64,000 nt of DNA from Sporomusaceae bacterium UBA7701. Lineage in GTDB: Bacteria; Bacillota; Negativicutes; Sporomusales; UBA7701. The notes under the pieces were generated by a model, which was not told where the DNA came from, did not search any database, and was given only the letters and a program-made list of their open reading frames with translations. Numbering within the stretch: position 1 is the stretch's first letter; each line of letters begins with the position of its first letter. Below, one piece after another: positions 8,784 through 16,929 of this stretch. The stretch is taken from contig DLGF01000024.1 of NCBI GenBank assembly GCA_002482545.1, positions 261,257-325,256 on the forward strand, given 5' to 3'. Position numbers and translations under genes: made by a program.

Positions 8784-9167
8784 CTATTTGAGCAACTCGT
8801 CAAGTTGACGCGCGCCGCTGTGCAGGCTGTTAATTATTTTTTTCAATAGATTCCGTTCCTCCAAACCCACTGGAAAGTTCTCAAATTCCACAGCGATTTG
8901 TTTTAGCCGCGTCTGTAAAACCGCCAGGAAATCTGCGGCCAGCATGTCCAGCGACTGGACACCGGAAAAGGACAGGATATATCGTAGGGCCTCAACCTCT
9001 TGTTCCAGCTTCCCGGCATGGGCTTTCATTTCCTGATAATCCTTCGGCTCAATAACTTGCTCGACAGTCAATACGCCGCGCTCGTTTAGCTCCGTTTCCA
9101 ATACCATAATTTTCTCTTGCAGCGCGGCAATTACCAGTTCTAATTCTTCCCAGCTTGTTTTTTCCAC
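8784..9167 (-). CDS. Coiled-coil protein of unknown function
   Basis: I do not recognise this family. The protein is nearly all helix with heptad-like stretches (ELVIAALQEKIMVLETEL; KAHAGKLEQEVEALRYIL) and no membrane segment. The open frame extends to 9233, but that extension would contain the terminator hairpin at 9200-9218. A GTG at 9167 is preceded by AAGGAGG with eight-base spacing, so I take that start (127 residues). It lies between parB and the Xre gene. Confidence 0.7.
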   Translation of the reverse strand: MEKTSWEELELVIAALQEKIMVLETELNERGVLTVEQVIEPKDYQEMKAHAGKLEQEVEALRYILSFSGVQSLDMLAADFLAVLQTRLKQIAVEFENFPVGLEERNLLKKIINSLHSGARQLDELLK

Positions 9168-9199
9168 GGGATTTCCCTCCTTTAGCAGCAATAAAAAAA

Positions 9200-9218
9200 G
9201 CGGCAGAATCTCTGCCGC
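9200..9218 (-). terminator. Rho-independent terminator after parB
   Basis: Perfect 8-bp GC-rich arms (9200-9207 and 9211-9218) with a 3-base loop, followed on the minus strand by a seven-T run. It separates parA-parB from the downstream rep/transfer genes. Confidence 0.85.
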
Positions 9219-9238
9219 CAGTAAATAGCCCATTAGCC

Positions 9239-10411
9239 TTATTCCACTATGCTCTTTTCCAAACTATCTAGATGTGAAAGTAACTCCTTCCATACAGCGA
9301 TTCTGCCTACGGTCTGTTTCGAGGTATCTTTTTCTTCTACCAACCGCTCGGCTGTCTGCCGCATCTGATTGTGACAAAAATCCGCCACCCAAAGGATGCT
9401 CTTTTTTTGAATCTGTACGGACAGGCTGTAAAAATCTACGGTTTCGATTTGTTCCTTTGCCATACCATCTACTTCATCTTCTTCGGAAACGGCCGCTGCA
9501 AATCGTTCCTGAAGATCGTTCGGCAGGGGTTGATTCGCATGTATAGGCGACACGCCGCCGGATTCCTCTTGAGAAGAACTTTTTGCCTTTGGTTCTGACT
9601 TTAGTGAAAGTTTTTTCCTACTTTTCTTGCTATCAGAAATGCCTGGCGTTTCTCCTTTTATTCCAAGCTTCTCCTTGCCGGCAGCTTCTTCCCGGGCAAC
9701 TGCCGAAGGCTTCTGCGCCCGGATTTCCTCTTTCACCTCAATTGCTGCCTGCACACTTCCGTCTTCCGGCAGGGCGTGTTCCGCCTCTTCCTGTTCTTCC
9801 GGCGATAGGCCGGTTAATTCATACGCTGCCGACAACGGCAGTTTTCCTTCTTTCAGCCGGTTCAGGAGTGCCGGTGAAAGCTTCAATAGCTCCAGTTTTC
9901 TTTTCAGCGTTGACTCGGACAATCCCAGTTGGCCTGCAAAATATGCGCGGAACTTCCCGCCTGGCTTCTCTTCCTCAAACCGGCTACGGAAGATCGGCTG
10001 CAAATATTTCAGTTCATTGAGCTCATCCTCTATGGTTTTGTCGCGTTGGCAGTTGGCCGAAATGATTGCTTCTATTTCGTCTTCCTCTGATTCATAACGG
10101 CGTATGATGCAAGGGACTTTCTCAGGAACGGTTTCTCCCTGAGCTTTTAGATGCCTTAGTGCGATTAGGCGCCGGTGCCCTGAAATCAGGCGATAGGTGA
10201 CTCCATCCTGCTGCATCACAACTTCAAGCGGCTGACGAATCCCGTTGCGCAGGATGTCTGCTGCCAAAACCTCTATATCGGCGATACTGTAAAAGTTTTG
10301 TTTGTTCTCAACAAGTGTGGACATATCAAGCAGGTGTGTCAATTCCGGCAGTATCTCCGGGCTCTGTGAAGCCCGATTGAAATATGCATTCATATCCAAT
10401 TTTTTTGCCAT
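9239..10411 (-). CDS. parB: ParB-family partition protein
   Basis: Partition/DNA-binding protein expected to bind a centromere-like site and stimulate ParA. The N-terminal ParB/Spo0J domain shows LISGHRRLIALRHL and the following RRYESEEDEIEAIISANCQR, then a central HTH region GQLGLSESTLKRKLELL. The long C-terminal part is charged and low in complexity and may carry dimerisation. The ATG at 10411 shares its A with the parA TGA stop (TGATG), so translation is probably coupled; a TTG at 10423 is the in-frame alternative. At 390 residues it is longer than chromosomal Spo0J, as is common on mobile elements. Confidence 0.92.
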   Translation of the reverse strand: MAKKLDMNAYFNRASQSPEILPELTHLLDMSTLVENKQNFYSIADIEVLAADILRNGIRQPLEVVMQQDGVTYRLISGHRRLIALRHLKAQGETVPEKVPCIIRRYESEEDEIEAIISANCQRDKTIEDELNELKYLQPIFRSRFEEEKPGGKFRAYFAGQLGLSESTLKRKLELLKLSPALLNRLKEGKLPLSAAYELTGLSPEEQEEAEHALPEDGSVQAAIEVKEEIRAQKPSAVAREEAAGKEKLGIKGETPGISDSKKSRKKLSLKSEPKAKSSSQEESGGVSPIHANQPLPNDLQERFAAAVSEEDEVDGMAKEQIETVDFYSLSVQIQKKSILWVADFCHNQMRQTAERLVEEKDTSKQTVGRIAVWKELLSHLDSLEKSIVE

Positions 10412-11241
10412 CAGCGTTCCCAACTTTCTTGCGTGTAGAACAACTCTTCCATAAACTGCTTGAAATCCCGTGAGAATCCGCAGCTTGGCGAAAGTGCTTG
10501 AACAGAAATTCCACGCTCGGCTGCTTCACGCAACCGTTTCGCCCCGGTTTTGGTTAAACGAATAGTAGTTGAAAAAGTGGGCATTTTCTTTTGGATACTT
10601 TCCAAAATCGGGGCGGCATCCGGCGTATATTTGTTTAGCACACAACCCCGGAAATGAAGGCGACGGTCCGGCAAAAATTCACTATATCCCTGGTCCATCG
10701 CGACTCGATCATTCTTTGCCGCTCGCAGTTGTTCGTACATTAAGTCCATGCCATCGCGGGCGTAGCAATCCGGTGTCGTTACGAATATAACTTCATTGGC
10801 TACCATCAATGCATTGTAAACGCTGGTATTGATGTCCGGCGGATTATCTATAATGCAAAACTGATATTGGGTACGAACCGGTTCTAATGCCTCTTTGAGT
10901 AAGAACTTTTGATTGCGATTTTTATATTTATCCGAAAGCATAATGTCAAAATTCACTGCAGCTAGTCCCATATCCGCTGAAATAATATCAATGTTTTCAT
11001 ATGAGGTTTTCTGAATAGCCTGTGCTGCCGAAATGCTGCCGTCCAAAACTTCGGATAAAGTATTTTCTGTCTGCGCTTGAAAAAAGCGGCTAGCATTTCC
11101 TTGTTTGTCATTGTCAATGAAAAGTACTTTGACTTCCTGCTTTGCCAGGGCGCAAGCAACGTGCGTAGAAAGTGTCGTTTTGCCCACGCCTCCCTTGAGG
11201 TTCATGAAGCAGAATATGATCATACCGGCACTTTGTTCCAT
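10411..11241 (-). CDS. parA: ParA-family partition ATPase
   Basis: Walker-type ATPase that segregates or stabilises the element with ParB. The deviant Walker A KGGVGKTT lies near residue 18, followed by the Walker A' segment VLFIDNDKQGN and IIDNPPD, the Walker B equivalent. The open frame extends to 11289, but that region crosses an inverted repeat and has no ribosome site. The ATG at 11241 follows AAGGAGGAG, giving 276 residues. It is the outermost element gene, next to the truncated comM. Confidence 0.94.
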   Translation of the reverse strand: MEQSAGMIIFCFMNLKGGVGKTTLSTHVACALAKQEVKVLFIDNDKQGNASRFFQAQTENTLSEVLDGSISAAQAIQKTSYENIDIISADMGLAAVNFDIMLSDKYKNRNQKFLLKEALEPVRTQYQFCIIDNPPDINTSVYNALMVANEVIFVTTPDCYARDGMDLMYEQLRAAKNDRVAMDQGYSEFLPDRRLHFRGCVLNKYTPDAAPILESIQKKMPTFSTTIRLTKTGAKRLREAAERGISVQALSPSCGFSRDFKQFMEELFYTQESWER

Positions 11242-11271
11242 TGAATTGTCTCCTCCTTTTTTGAAATAAAA

Positions 11272-11305
11272 AATAGACGTCCAATACAAAAATTGAACGT
11301 CTATT
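11272..11305. repeat. 13-bp inverted repeat upstream of parA
   Basis: Arms at 11272-11284 and 11293-11305 match at 12 of 13 positions around an 8-base AT-rich loop. On the minus strand the second arm is followed by TTTTTTATTT, so it could be a weak terminator protecting parA from comM read-through. It could equally be a parS-like or autoregulatory operator, given its place upstream of parA. Confidence 0.6.
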
Positions 11306-11369
11306 AATGATTGAAAAAATTGATAATATTAAATTAAAATATAAACATTCACTTTATAGATTACTGGAT

Positions 11370-12557
11370 TTATCCTACTTTCCCATATACAAGGGATTTC
11401 CGTGTGTGTCCAATGCGTTCCAGCAAGGGCCCGGATATTCTTTTCATATAGCGGCGCAGATCGCCGGGCGAGCAGGTGCATTGCTGGGACGGGTCGCCGT
11501 AGAATCCGCAGGGGCAGGGATTCATGGCCGCGATCATCATAAACTTGGCCGGATAGGACAGCGACGCGTTTACCCTGGAAATCGTCACTTCCCCGTCTTC
11601 CATCGGCTGGCGGAGCACTTCCAGCACCTGCCGGGGAAATTCGGGCAGCTCGTCCAAGAACAATACCCCGTGATGGCTCAGGGTGATCTCGCCCGGCTTG
11701 GGCAGCCGGCCGCCTCCGATCATTCCTGCGTCGGATACGGTGTGATGCGGGCTGCGGAAGGGCCGGACGGCCACGAGCCCGGTATTGGCTTTCAACAGCC
11801 CCGCGATGCTGTATATCTTGGTGACTTCCACGGCTTCCTGCTCGGACAGGCGCGGCAGTATGGAGGGAAGCCGGCGGGCCAGCATGGTTTTCCCCGAGCC
11901 CGGCGGGCCGACCATCAGCATGTTGTGGCCCCCGGCCGCGGCGATTTCCAGGGCCCGTTTCGCCACCGGCTGACCCTGGATCTCGGCCAAGTCATCCTCT
12001 GCTGTTGCTGCGGCTGCCGTCGGAGCTTTTTCCACAGGGGGCAGGACCGCTTCGCCCCTAAGGTGCAGAACGACCTCGCGGAGCGTTTCCGGCGCGTACA
12101 CGGTCAGACCGCCGAACAGGGCTTCCTGGGCGTTGTCGGGAGCGACGAACACCGCGGTCCGGCCTGTCTCGGCCACGCTGAAGGCCATCGGCAAGATTCC
12201 GGCGATGCCGCGCAGCTTCCCCTCCAGCGACAGTTCGCCGATCAGCGCATGGCGGGAACAGTCCGCGGGGCTGATCTGGCCGCTGGCGGCCAGAATGCCG
12301 ATGGCAATCGGCAAATCGAGCCCTGAACCATCTTTCTTCATATCGGCGGGAGCCAGGTTTACCGTGATGCGGCGCACGGGAAACTCGAAACCGGTATTTT
12401 TAATGGCCGCCCGCACCCGCTCCCGCGATTCCTTCACCGCGGTGTCCGGGAGGCCCACAATATCCAGTCCCGGCAAGCCGTTGGCGATATCCACCTCCAC
12501 GGTTACAAGGGCGCCGTTAATGCCCAGCGTTGTTGCCCCATAGGTCTGGGCAAACAT
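11370..12557 (-). pseudogene. comM: comM/YifB Mg-chelatase-like ATPase, 3'-truncated
   Basis: ComM is a hexameric AAA+ branch-migration helicase used in natural transformation. Here 395 codons remain of a family that is usually about 500. The N-terminal Lon-like fold (FAQTYGATTLGINGALV) and the AAA+ core are intact, with Walker A GPPGSGKTMLARR, Walker B VLFLDELPEF and the zinc motif NPCPCGFYG. After SGPLLERI the family continues with an Asp and an arginine-finger/sensor-2 domain. Here it turns into about 12 unrelated residues and a stop, exactly where the AT-rich element DNA begins. It is therefore almost certainly inactive, cut by integration. Confidence 0.88.
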
Positions 12558-12607
12558 AGTATTCCCCCCAGTCCCCGCCTCTTTCGGGATGCCGTTTTAA
12601 TGCAACC

Positions 12608-12973
12608 TCACCGGCGCCCGAAGGCATTGGCAATATGATTGACCCGGGGATTGACGCCCGCCCCCAGGTAGATTTCGATCACATCAAAGCGCAGGGGAGC
12701 TGCGGTGCGGCCGGTTTGTTTCAGATAACACAAGGCCGTATTCAGGATTTTCCCCTGTTTCCGGTAAGTCACCGCTTCGGCCGGACTGCCGTAAGCGTCG
12801 CTATGGCGGGCTTTGACCTCGACAAAAACCACTGTCCCGCCCTTCTCGGCGATAATATCGATCTCGCCGGTCCTAGCCCGGTAATTGCGGGCCAGCAGGG
12901 CGTACCCCGCCGCCTGAAGATAGTCGGCGGCGGCCTGCTCGCCCCTTTGGCCGGCGGAGTCCTTCTGCATCAT
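12608..12973 (-). CDS. yraN: YraN/UPF0102 family nuclease-fold protein
   Basis: Small protein (121 residues) with the restriction-endonuclease-like fold of UPF0102. The hallmark stretch RARTGEIDIIAEKGGTVVFVEVKAR contains the catalytic-type D...E-x-K pattern, preceded by RGEQAAADYL. Its cellular job is not firmly established. In many Firmicutes it sits between rnhB/ylqF genes and comM, as here. ATG follows GGGAGTTAG. Confidence 0.92.
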   Translation of the reverse strand: MMQKDSAGQRGEQAAADYLQAAGYALLARNYRARTGEIDIIAEKGGTVVFVEVKARHSDAYGSPAEAVTYRKQGKILNTALCYLKQTGRTAAPLRFDVIEIYLGAGVNPRVNHIANAFGRR

Positions 12974-12991
12974 CTAACTCCCTGCCTTTGG

Positions 12992-14056
12992 CTAGCGTTC
13001 TACGACGTCGGCGATATAAAGACGCGGGTTTTTGGACAGGTCGATTTCGACCAGTTTGTTCATTCGTTGTTTATTTTCGTCCATCAGGATGCGGATAACC
13101 GGCTTGTTCTTCGCTTCATGGGATATGTCGACCACCACGCCGATCTGATTGTTGCTCAGCCTGACCACCGAGCCGATCGGGTAAACGGCGATATTGCCGA
13201 CGAAATGTTCGATGAGTTCGGGGTTAAAGTAGGTGCCGGAGGCCTGGTTGATGATCGCCAGGGCTTCATAGACCGGGACGGCCCGGCGATAGGCCACATC
13301 GGAGGTCAGGGCGTCATAGACATCGGCAATGGCGACAATATGGGCGAATTGATGGATTTCGGCGTCTTTCAGATTGCGGGGGTAACCGCTCCCGTCAAAC
13401 CGCTCGTGATGCTGAAAGGCGCAGTGGGCGGACATCAGGCTGATATCGGGATTTTTGCGCAGGATTTCGAACCCGTAGGCGGGATGTTGTTTGATTTCCT
13501 CGGCTTCTTCCGGCGAAAGCCGTTCGGTCTTATTTAAGATTTCAGGCGCTATCTGGGTTTTGCCCACATCGTGCAGCAGGGCTCCGACGCCGAGATCCCG
13601 CAGCTTCAGTTCATCATAGCCAAGGCTGATCCCGGTAAGGACCGACAAAATGCAGACGCTGACCGAATGACTAAACAAATAATCGCTCCGGGTCCGCATG
13701 TCGACGAAATTGACCATAACGCCATGGTTCCGGCACAATTCATCCACCAGATTATTGGCGATCTTCTTGGCCTGGGCGGCGTCGACCTTCTTCCCCAGCT
13801 TGACGTTGTCCATGATCGTCTTGGCGGTGGAAACAGCCTCGACCCGCGCCTGCTCGCTCACTACATCAGGGACTTCGATATCGGCTGTAAGATCGTCTTC
13901 CACATATATATAGCTTACATCCAGATTATGCAAACGCTCGATGTAGCTTTCTTTCAGTTCCAGCCCTGCGTTGAGCAGGATTCGTCCATCCGCGCTGTAT
14001 AGCGGCTTGGCAAGCTTCATGCCTGATGCGATGTTTTCCAAGAGTATGCGGCGCAT
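12992..14056 (-). CDS. HD-GYP domain c-di-GMP phosphodiesterase-like protein
   Basis: Likely degrades the second messenger cyclic di-GMP. The C-terminal two thirds hold the HD-GYP metal site: SHSVSVC, LLHDVGK, HPAYGFEIL and HHERFDGSGYP. The N-terminal 90 residues are the short regulatory segment often seen before this domain (ILLNAGLELKESYIERL). No membrane or receiver domain is visible, so it is a cytoplasmic enzyme. Length 354. Its place beside flagellar-type FlhB/FliK relatives may reflect a motility link, but that is inference. Confidence 0.93.
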   Translation of the reverse strand: MRRILLENIASGMKLAKPLYSADGRILLNAGLELKESYIERLHNLDVSYIYVEDDLTADIEVPDVVSEQARVEAVSTAKTIMDNVKLGKKVDAAQAKKIANNLVDELCRNHGVMVNFVDMRTRSDYLFSHSVSVCILSVLTGISLGYDELKLRDLGVGALLHDVGKTQIAPEILNKTERLSPEEAEEIKQHPAYGFEILRKNPDISLMSAHCAFQHHERFDGSGYPRNLKDAEIHQFAHIVAIADVYDALTSDVAYRRAVPVYEALAIINQASGTYFNPELIEHFVGNIAVYPIGSVVRLSNNQIGVVVDISHEAKNKPVIRILMDENKQRMNKLVEIDLSKNPRLYIADVVER

Positions 14057-14071
14057 AAAAGACCTCCCAAA

Positions 14072-14353
14072 TTACCGTTTTTGCCTCTGATCAAGCCGGT
14101 ATACGTAAGCCAGCACTTCGGCCACGGCCAGATACAGTACCGGAGGTATCTCCTTGTCCAGTTCAACGGCCATCAACATGGCGGCGAGGGTTTTGTTCTG
14201 GTATACCGGCACAGCGCTTTGCTGCGCGGCAGCCAGAATCTGCTCGGCGACATACCCGGAGCCTTTGGCGACAACAACAGGCGCTGTTCCTGCTTCCTGC
14301 TCATACTTGATTGCTACGGCGTGTTTCTTAGACCGGTTTTCCGTTATGATCAT
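14072..14353 (-). CDS. FlhB C-terminal-domain-like protein (YlqH type)
   Basis: Stand-alone relative of the cytoplasmic domain of the flagellar export switch FlhB. Features are the HAVAIKYEQ beta-strand region, KGSGYVAEQILAAAQQSAVPVYQN and ELDKEIPPVLYLAVAEVLAYVYRL. It lacks the membrane half, and the NPTH self-cleavage site of true FlhB is absent (NRSKKHAVAIKY in its place). At 93 residues it matches YlqH-type proteins. The gene overlaps the 605-residue neighbour by 26 bp, so they form one unit. Function is unknown. Confidence 0.85.
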   Translation of the reverse strand: MIITENRSKKHAVAIKYEQEAGTAPVVVAKGSGYVAEQILAAAQQSAVPVYQNKTLAAMLMAVELDKEIPPVLYLAVAEVLAYVYRLDQRQKR

Positions 14354-16145
14354 ACACCCCCAGCGTTGGTTCGGCTAAAGGCAATTCCGTTGCCGGAGCG
14401 GTAACGGTTATGTCGGTTAAAGTAAAGGGCCCGTCATGGAATTTTTGGCGGATGGCCGACAGTTCCCTCCGGAAGCTGTCGGCAATAGCCGCTTCCCCGA
14501 AGCCGGCCTTGATGGTCAGCATATTCTGGCCGTACAGATGGAAGATGAGGTCCACCAACCCGAGATTTTCGGTCAGCAGACAAAGCCTGAGCCAGGTGTC
14601 GCGCACCGCATCGCCTCGGCCGCCGCCCGGCGGCTCACGGTCCTGTGAAATATGGATATAAGCCGGATAGGGCTTCTTTTCCTCACCCAGATAAAGCGGA
14701 AGCGCAAAGGACAAGGTTTTATGGCCGGCCAGCGTCTCCCCCGCCGGCTGAGCGGCCGGGCGCTGGGTCAAAGCAACCATTTCCTGCAGCGTCTCTTCCG
14801 CCTGCTTCAGGGAAGCGGCAGGAAGATGCGCCATATCCACGCATTCGGCGACTTTCAGCCAGACTAACGCCTGGCGCAGCTCCGGCAGGTTATGGGCCGT
14901 CACAGCCTGTTTCAGCCTGCCGGAAAAGGTTGCCGCAAACGCTTCATCCAGTCTGGCGAAGACCTGCGGCGGAAGGCTCCGGGGGATAAGTTCCCGGCAC
15001 AGGACGCGCAGCTTATCCGCGGCCGCGTCCCCGGAACCGCTTTCAGCCAGTTGGCTGAACAGCGCCGCCAATTGCGTCGCGAAGGTTTCGCCGGGTTTCG
15101 CGGCTGGGCTTGAAGGCTGGCCGGCGACTTGACCCGTCGGCGGATGAACCGCCGGTTTATTGGCTTGCCCCGGGGCAGCCTGGGGCGCCGCCTGGGCCTG
15201 ATCCCCGACAGGGTCCTGCCCTGCGGCGGCCGCTTCGGCAGGTTGTCCGGCCCGCTGGGCCAGCTGCCTGGAGCTCTGGAAAACCTCCGCCGGCGGGTCC
15301 TGCAACAGGCCGGCGGCCGTCTGACGAGTCCCCGGGGCTTCGGCGTCAGCCTGTCCGCCCGGTGGCTGCGCCAGCGCAGCCAAATCCCGTAGTACGCCCC
15401 GCTCCTGTCTGGACAGCGGGGGTTGGACGGCATCCCAGTCCAGGCCGTCGGCCAACCGGACCCAAGCCAATACTTCCTGCAATTCGGCCAGAGCACCGCC
15501 GGGAAAGGCCTGGCGCAGCGCCGGCGGAAGCTGCTGCCTGGCGGCAAGTTCCTTTACGAGGCTGGCGGTCTTGCGGTCGCTTGCCGGAGGCATGAGCTGC
15601 CGGCAAAGCTCCCGCACATTGGCCAGAAGCTTCCCGTCCAGAACCGGCCCGCTCATAAGCTGCCGGATCAACCCCTGAAGCTCTCCGGCCAAATCCGGGT
15701 TCTTCGCGGCGATCTGGCTCATTGTGGTCTGAACCGCCTGGATTAGGGCCGGCGGCATTCCTTCCGGGAAAAGCTTGCGCAGTAAAGCGGCGTTCCCCGC
15801 CTTTTGGGCCAGAGCGGTCAGACTGTCCGCGGCGGTTTTTGCGCCTTTCAGCAGGCTGGGAAGCCCGTTCGCCAATGCCTCCTCCGCCGAAGGAAAAACG
15901 CCGGTTTGAAGGACGGGCTCGTCGGCCAGGCCCTTCGGCAACAGTTTGAACAAGGCATCCTGGTGCTCCAGCATTTTGGCCACCTGTTCCAGAAGCACCT
16001 GAATCCGGCTTTCCGCCGCCAGTTCAACCTGGGCCTGCAAAGCCGGAGGTAATTCGTTTTGTACGGGTTGGGCTCCCGGGTTCGGCCGGGCCCCCGCTAT
16101 GGAAGAGGCCATACCCGAATCGGGCAGTTGCGCTTGGATCTTCAT
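14328..16145 (-). CDS. FliK-like / YlqG-type hypothetical protein
   Basis: Long (605 residues) Ala/Gln/Pro-rich protein. The N-terminal and middle parts are helical repeats rich in LRQAL/ELCRQLMPP motifs, joined by a low-complexity linker near residues 265-345. The last ~120 residues form a compact region (LSFALPLYLGEEKKPYPAYI; LVDLIFHLYGQNMLTIKAG) resembling the C-terminal domain of flagellar hook-length protein FliK. It is paired with a FlhB-tail protein, the natural FliK partner, yet no flagellar genes are near. No signal peptide. Role unknown; a retained type III secretion-like ruler/switch pair is one idea. Confidence 0.75.
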   Translation of the reverse strand: MKIQAQLPDSGMASSIAGARPNPGAQPVQNELPPALQAQVELAAESRIQVLLEQVAKMLEHQDALFKLLPKGLADEPVLQTGVFPSAEEALANGLPSLLKGAKTAADSLTALAQKAGNAALLRKLFPEGMPPALIQAVQTTMSQIAAKNPDLAGELQGLIRQLMSGPVLDGKLLANVRELCRQLMPPASDRKTASLVKELAARQQLPPALRQAFPGGALAELQEVLAWVRLADGLDWDAVQPPLSRQERGVLRDLAALAQPPGGQADAEAPGTRQTAAGLLQDPPAEVFQSSRQLAQRAGQPAEAAAAGQDPVGDQAQAAPQAAPGQANKPAVHPPTGQVAGQPSSPAAKPGETFATQLAALFSQLAESGSGDAAADKLRVLCRELIPRSLPPQVFARLDEAFAATFSGRLKQAVTAHNLPELRQALVWLKVAECVDMAHLPAASLKQAEETLQEMVALTQRPAAQPAGETLAGHKTLSFALPLYLGEEKKPYPAYIHISQDREPPGGGRGDAVRDTWLRLCLLTENLGLVDLIFHLYGQNMLTIKAGFGEAAIADSFRRELSAIRQKFHDGPFTLTDITVTAPATELPLAEPTLGVYDHNGKPV

Positions 16146-16172
16146 AGGACAAATCCCCTTTGGCCGGTGTTG

Positions 16173-16787
16173 TCAAAACATCTTAAGCTGCTCGGACCAT
16201 TCCGGATTTAGCAGCAGCTTCACAGGGGCGTAGGTTTTGCGGTGAATCGGGCTGGGGCCGTATTTTTTAAGCGCCGCGGCGTGCTCTTTGGTGAAATATC
16301 CCTTGTGCCGGTCAAAGCCGTATTCGGGATATAGCTCGTGATAACGGAGCATGGTGCTGTCGCGGGCGACCTTCGCGATGATCGAGGCGGCGCTGATCTC
16401 CGGTATGGTATCGTCGCCTTTGATGATTGTCTCGGTATGGATCGTCAGGTCGGGTTTGTGGATCCCGTCGATTAAAACTTTGTCCGGCCTGACCTTGAGC
16501 CCCTCGACGGCCCGCTTGATGGCCAGGAGGGTGGCGTAGTGGATGTTGAGGGCTTCAATTTCTTCCAGGCTGGCGAGGGCGATCGACCAGCAGAGCGCCT
16601 GCTGTTTAATCTCGCCCGCAAGCAGCTCCCGTTTACGGGCAGTGAGCTTTTTGGAGTCCGCCAGGCCGGCGATCGGGCGGCTTGGATCGAGAATGCAGGC
16701 GGCGGCGTATACGTCGGAAACCAGGCTGCCCCGCCCCACTTCGTCGCAGCCGCAGATGAGGATTTTCTTCATTTTGCTTGTTGCCAT
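16173..16787 (-). CDS. rnhB: Ribonuclease HII
   Basis: Removes RNA from RNA-DNA hybrids and single ribonucleotides in DNA. The first catalytic pair lies in GCDEVGRGSL near residue 15; the remaining acidic residues fall in KVLIDGIHKPD and around DSTMLRY, with FDRHKGYFTKEH as the conserved tail motif. The N-terminal motif is unusual: most family members read DEAGRGPLAGPV, here DEVGRGSLVSDV. Length 204 is normal. It lies upstream of yraN/comM as in other Firmicutes. Start could be residue 1 or the Met at residue 6. Confidence 0.93.
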   Translation of the reverse strand: MATSKMKKILICGCDEVGRGSLVSDVYAAACILDPSRPIAGLADSKKLTARKRELLAGEIKQQALCWSIALASLEEIEALNIHYATLLAIKRAVEGLKVRPDKVLIDGIHKPDLTIHTETIIKGDDTIPEISAASIIAKVARDSTMLRYHELYPEYGFDRHKGYFTKEHAAALKKYGPSPIHRKTYAPVKLLLNPEWSEQLKMF

Positions 16788-16890
16788 ATGTTTCGTCTAC
16801 CTTTGCCGGTATGTATGTTTCAATCTCCGGAGCATTCATACATATTCTTGGCAATAGGCATAAATCCCTGCCTGGCATACAAACAAAAGA

Positions 16891-16910
16891 GGACCGGCCG
16901 TGGCCGGTCC
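16891..16910 (-). terminator. Rho-independent terminator between ylqF and rnhB
   Basis: Perfect 9-bp arms (16891-16899, 16902-16910) with a 2-base centre, followed on the minus strand by CTTTTG. It ends the ylqF transcript before rnhB. Confidence 0.8.
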
Positions 16911-16929
16911 CTTGTTATGTATCGCCTTT

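Noticed and set aside
14328..16145. Several long overlapping frames in the FliK-like gene
   Set aside because: GC- and repeat-rich DNA gives shadows in all frames; only the 605-codon frame has a ribosome site and family likeness.
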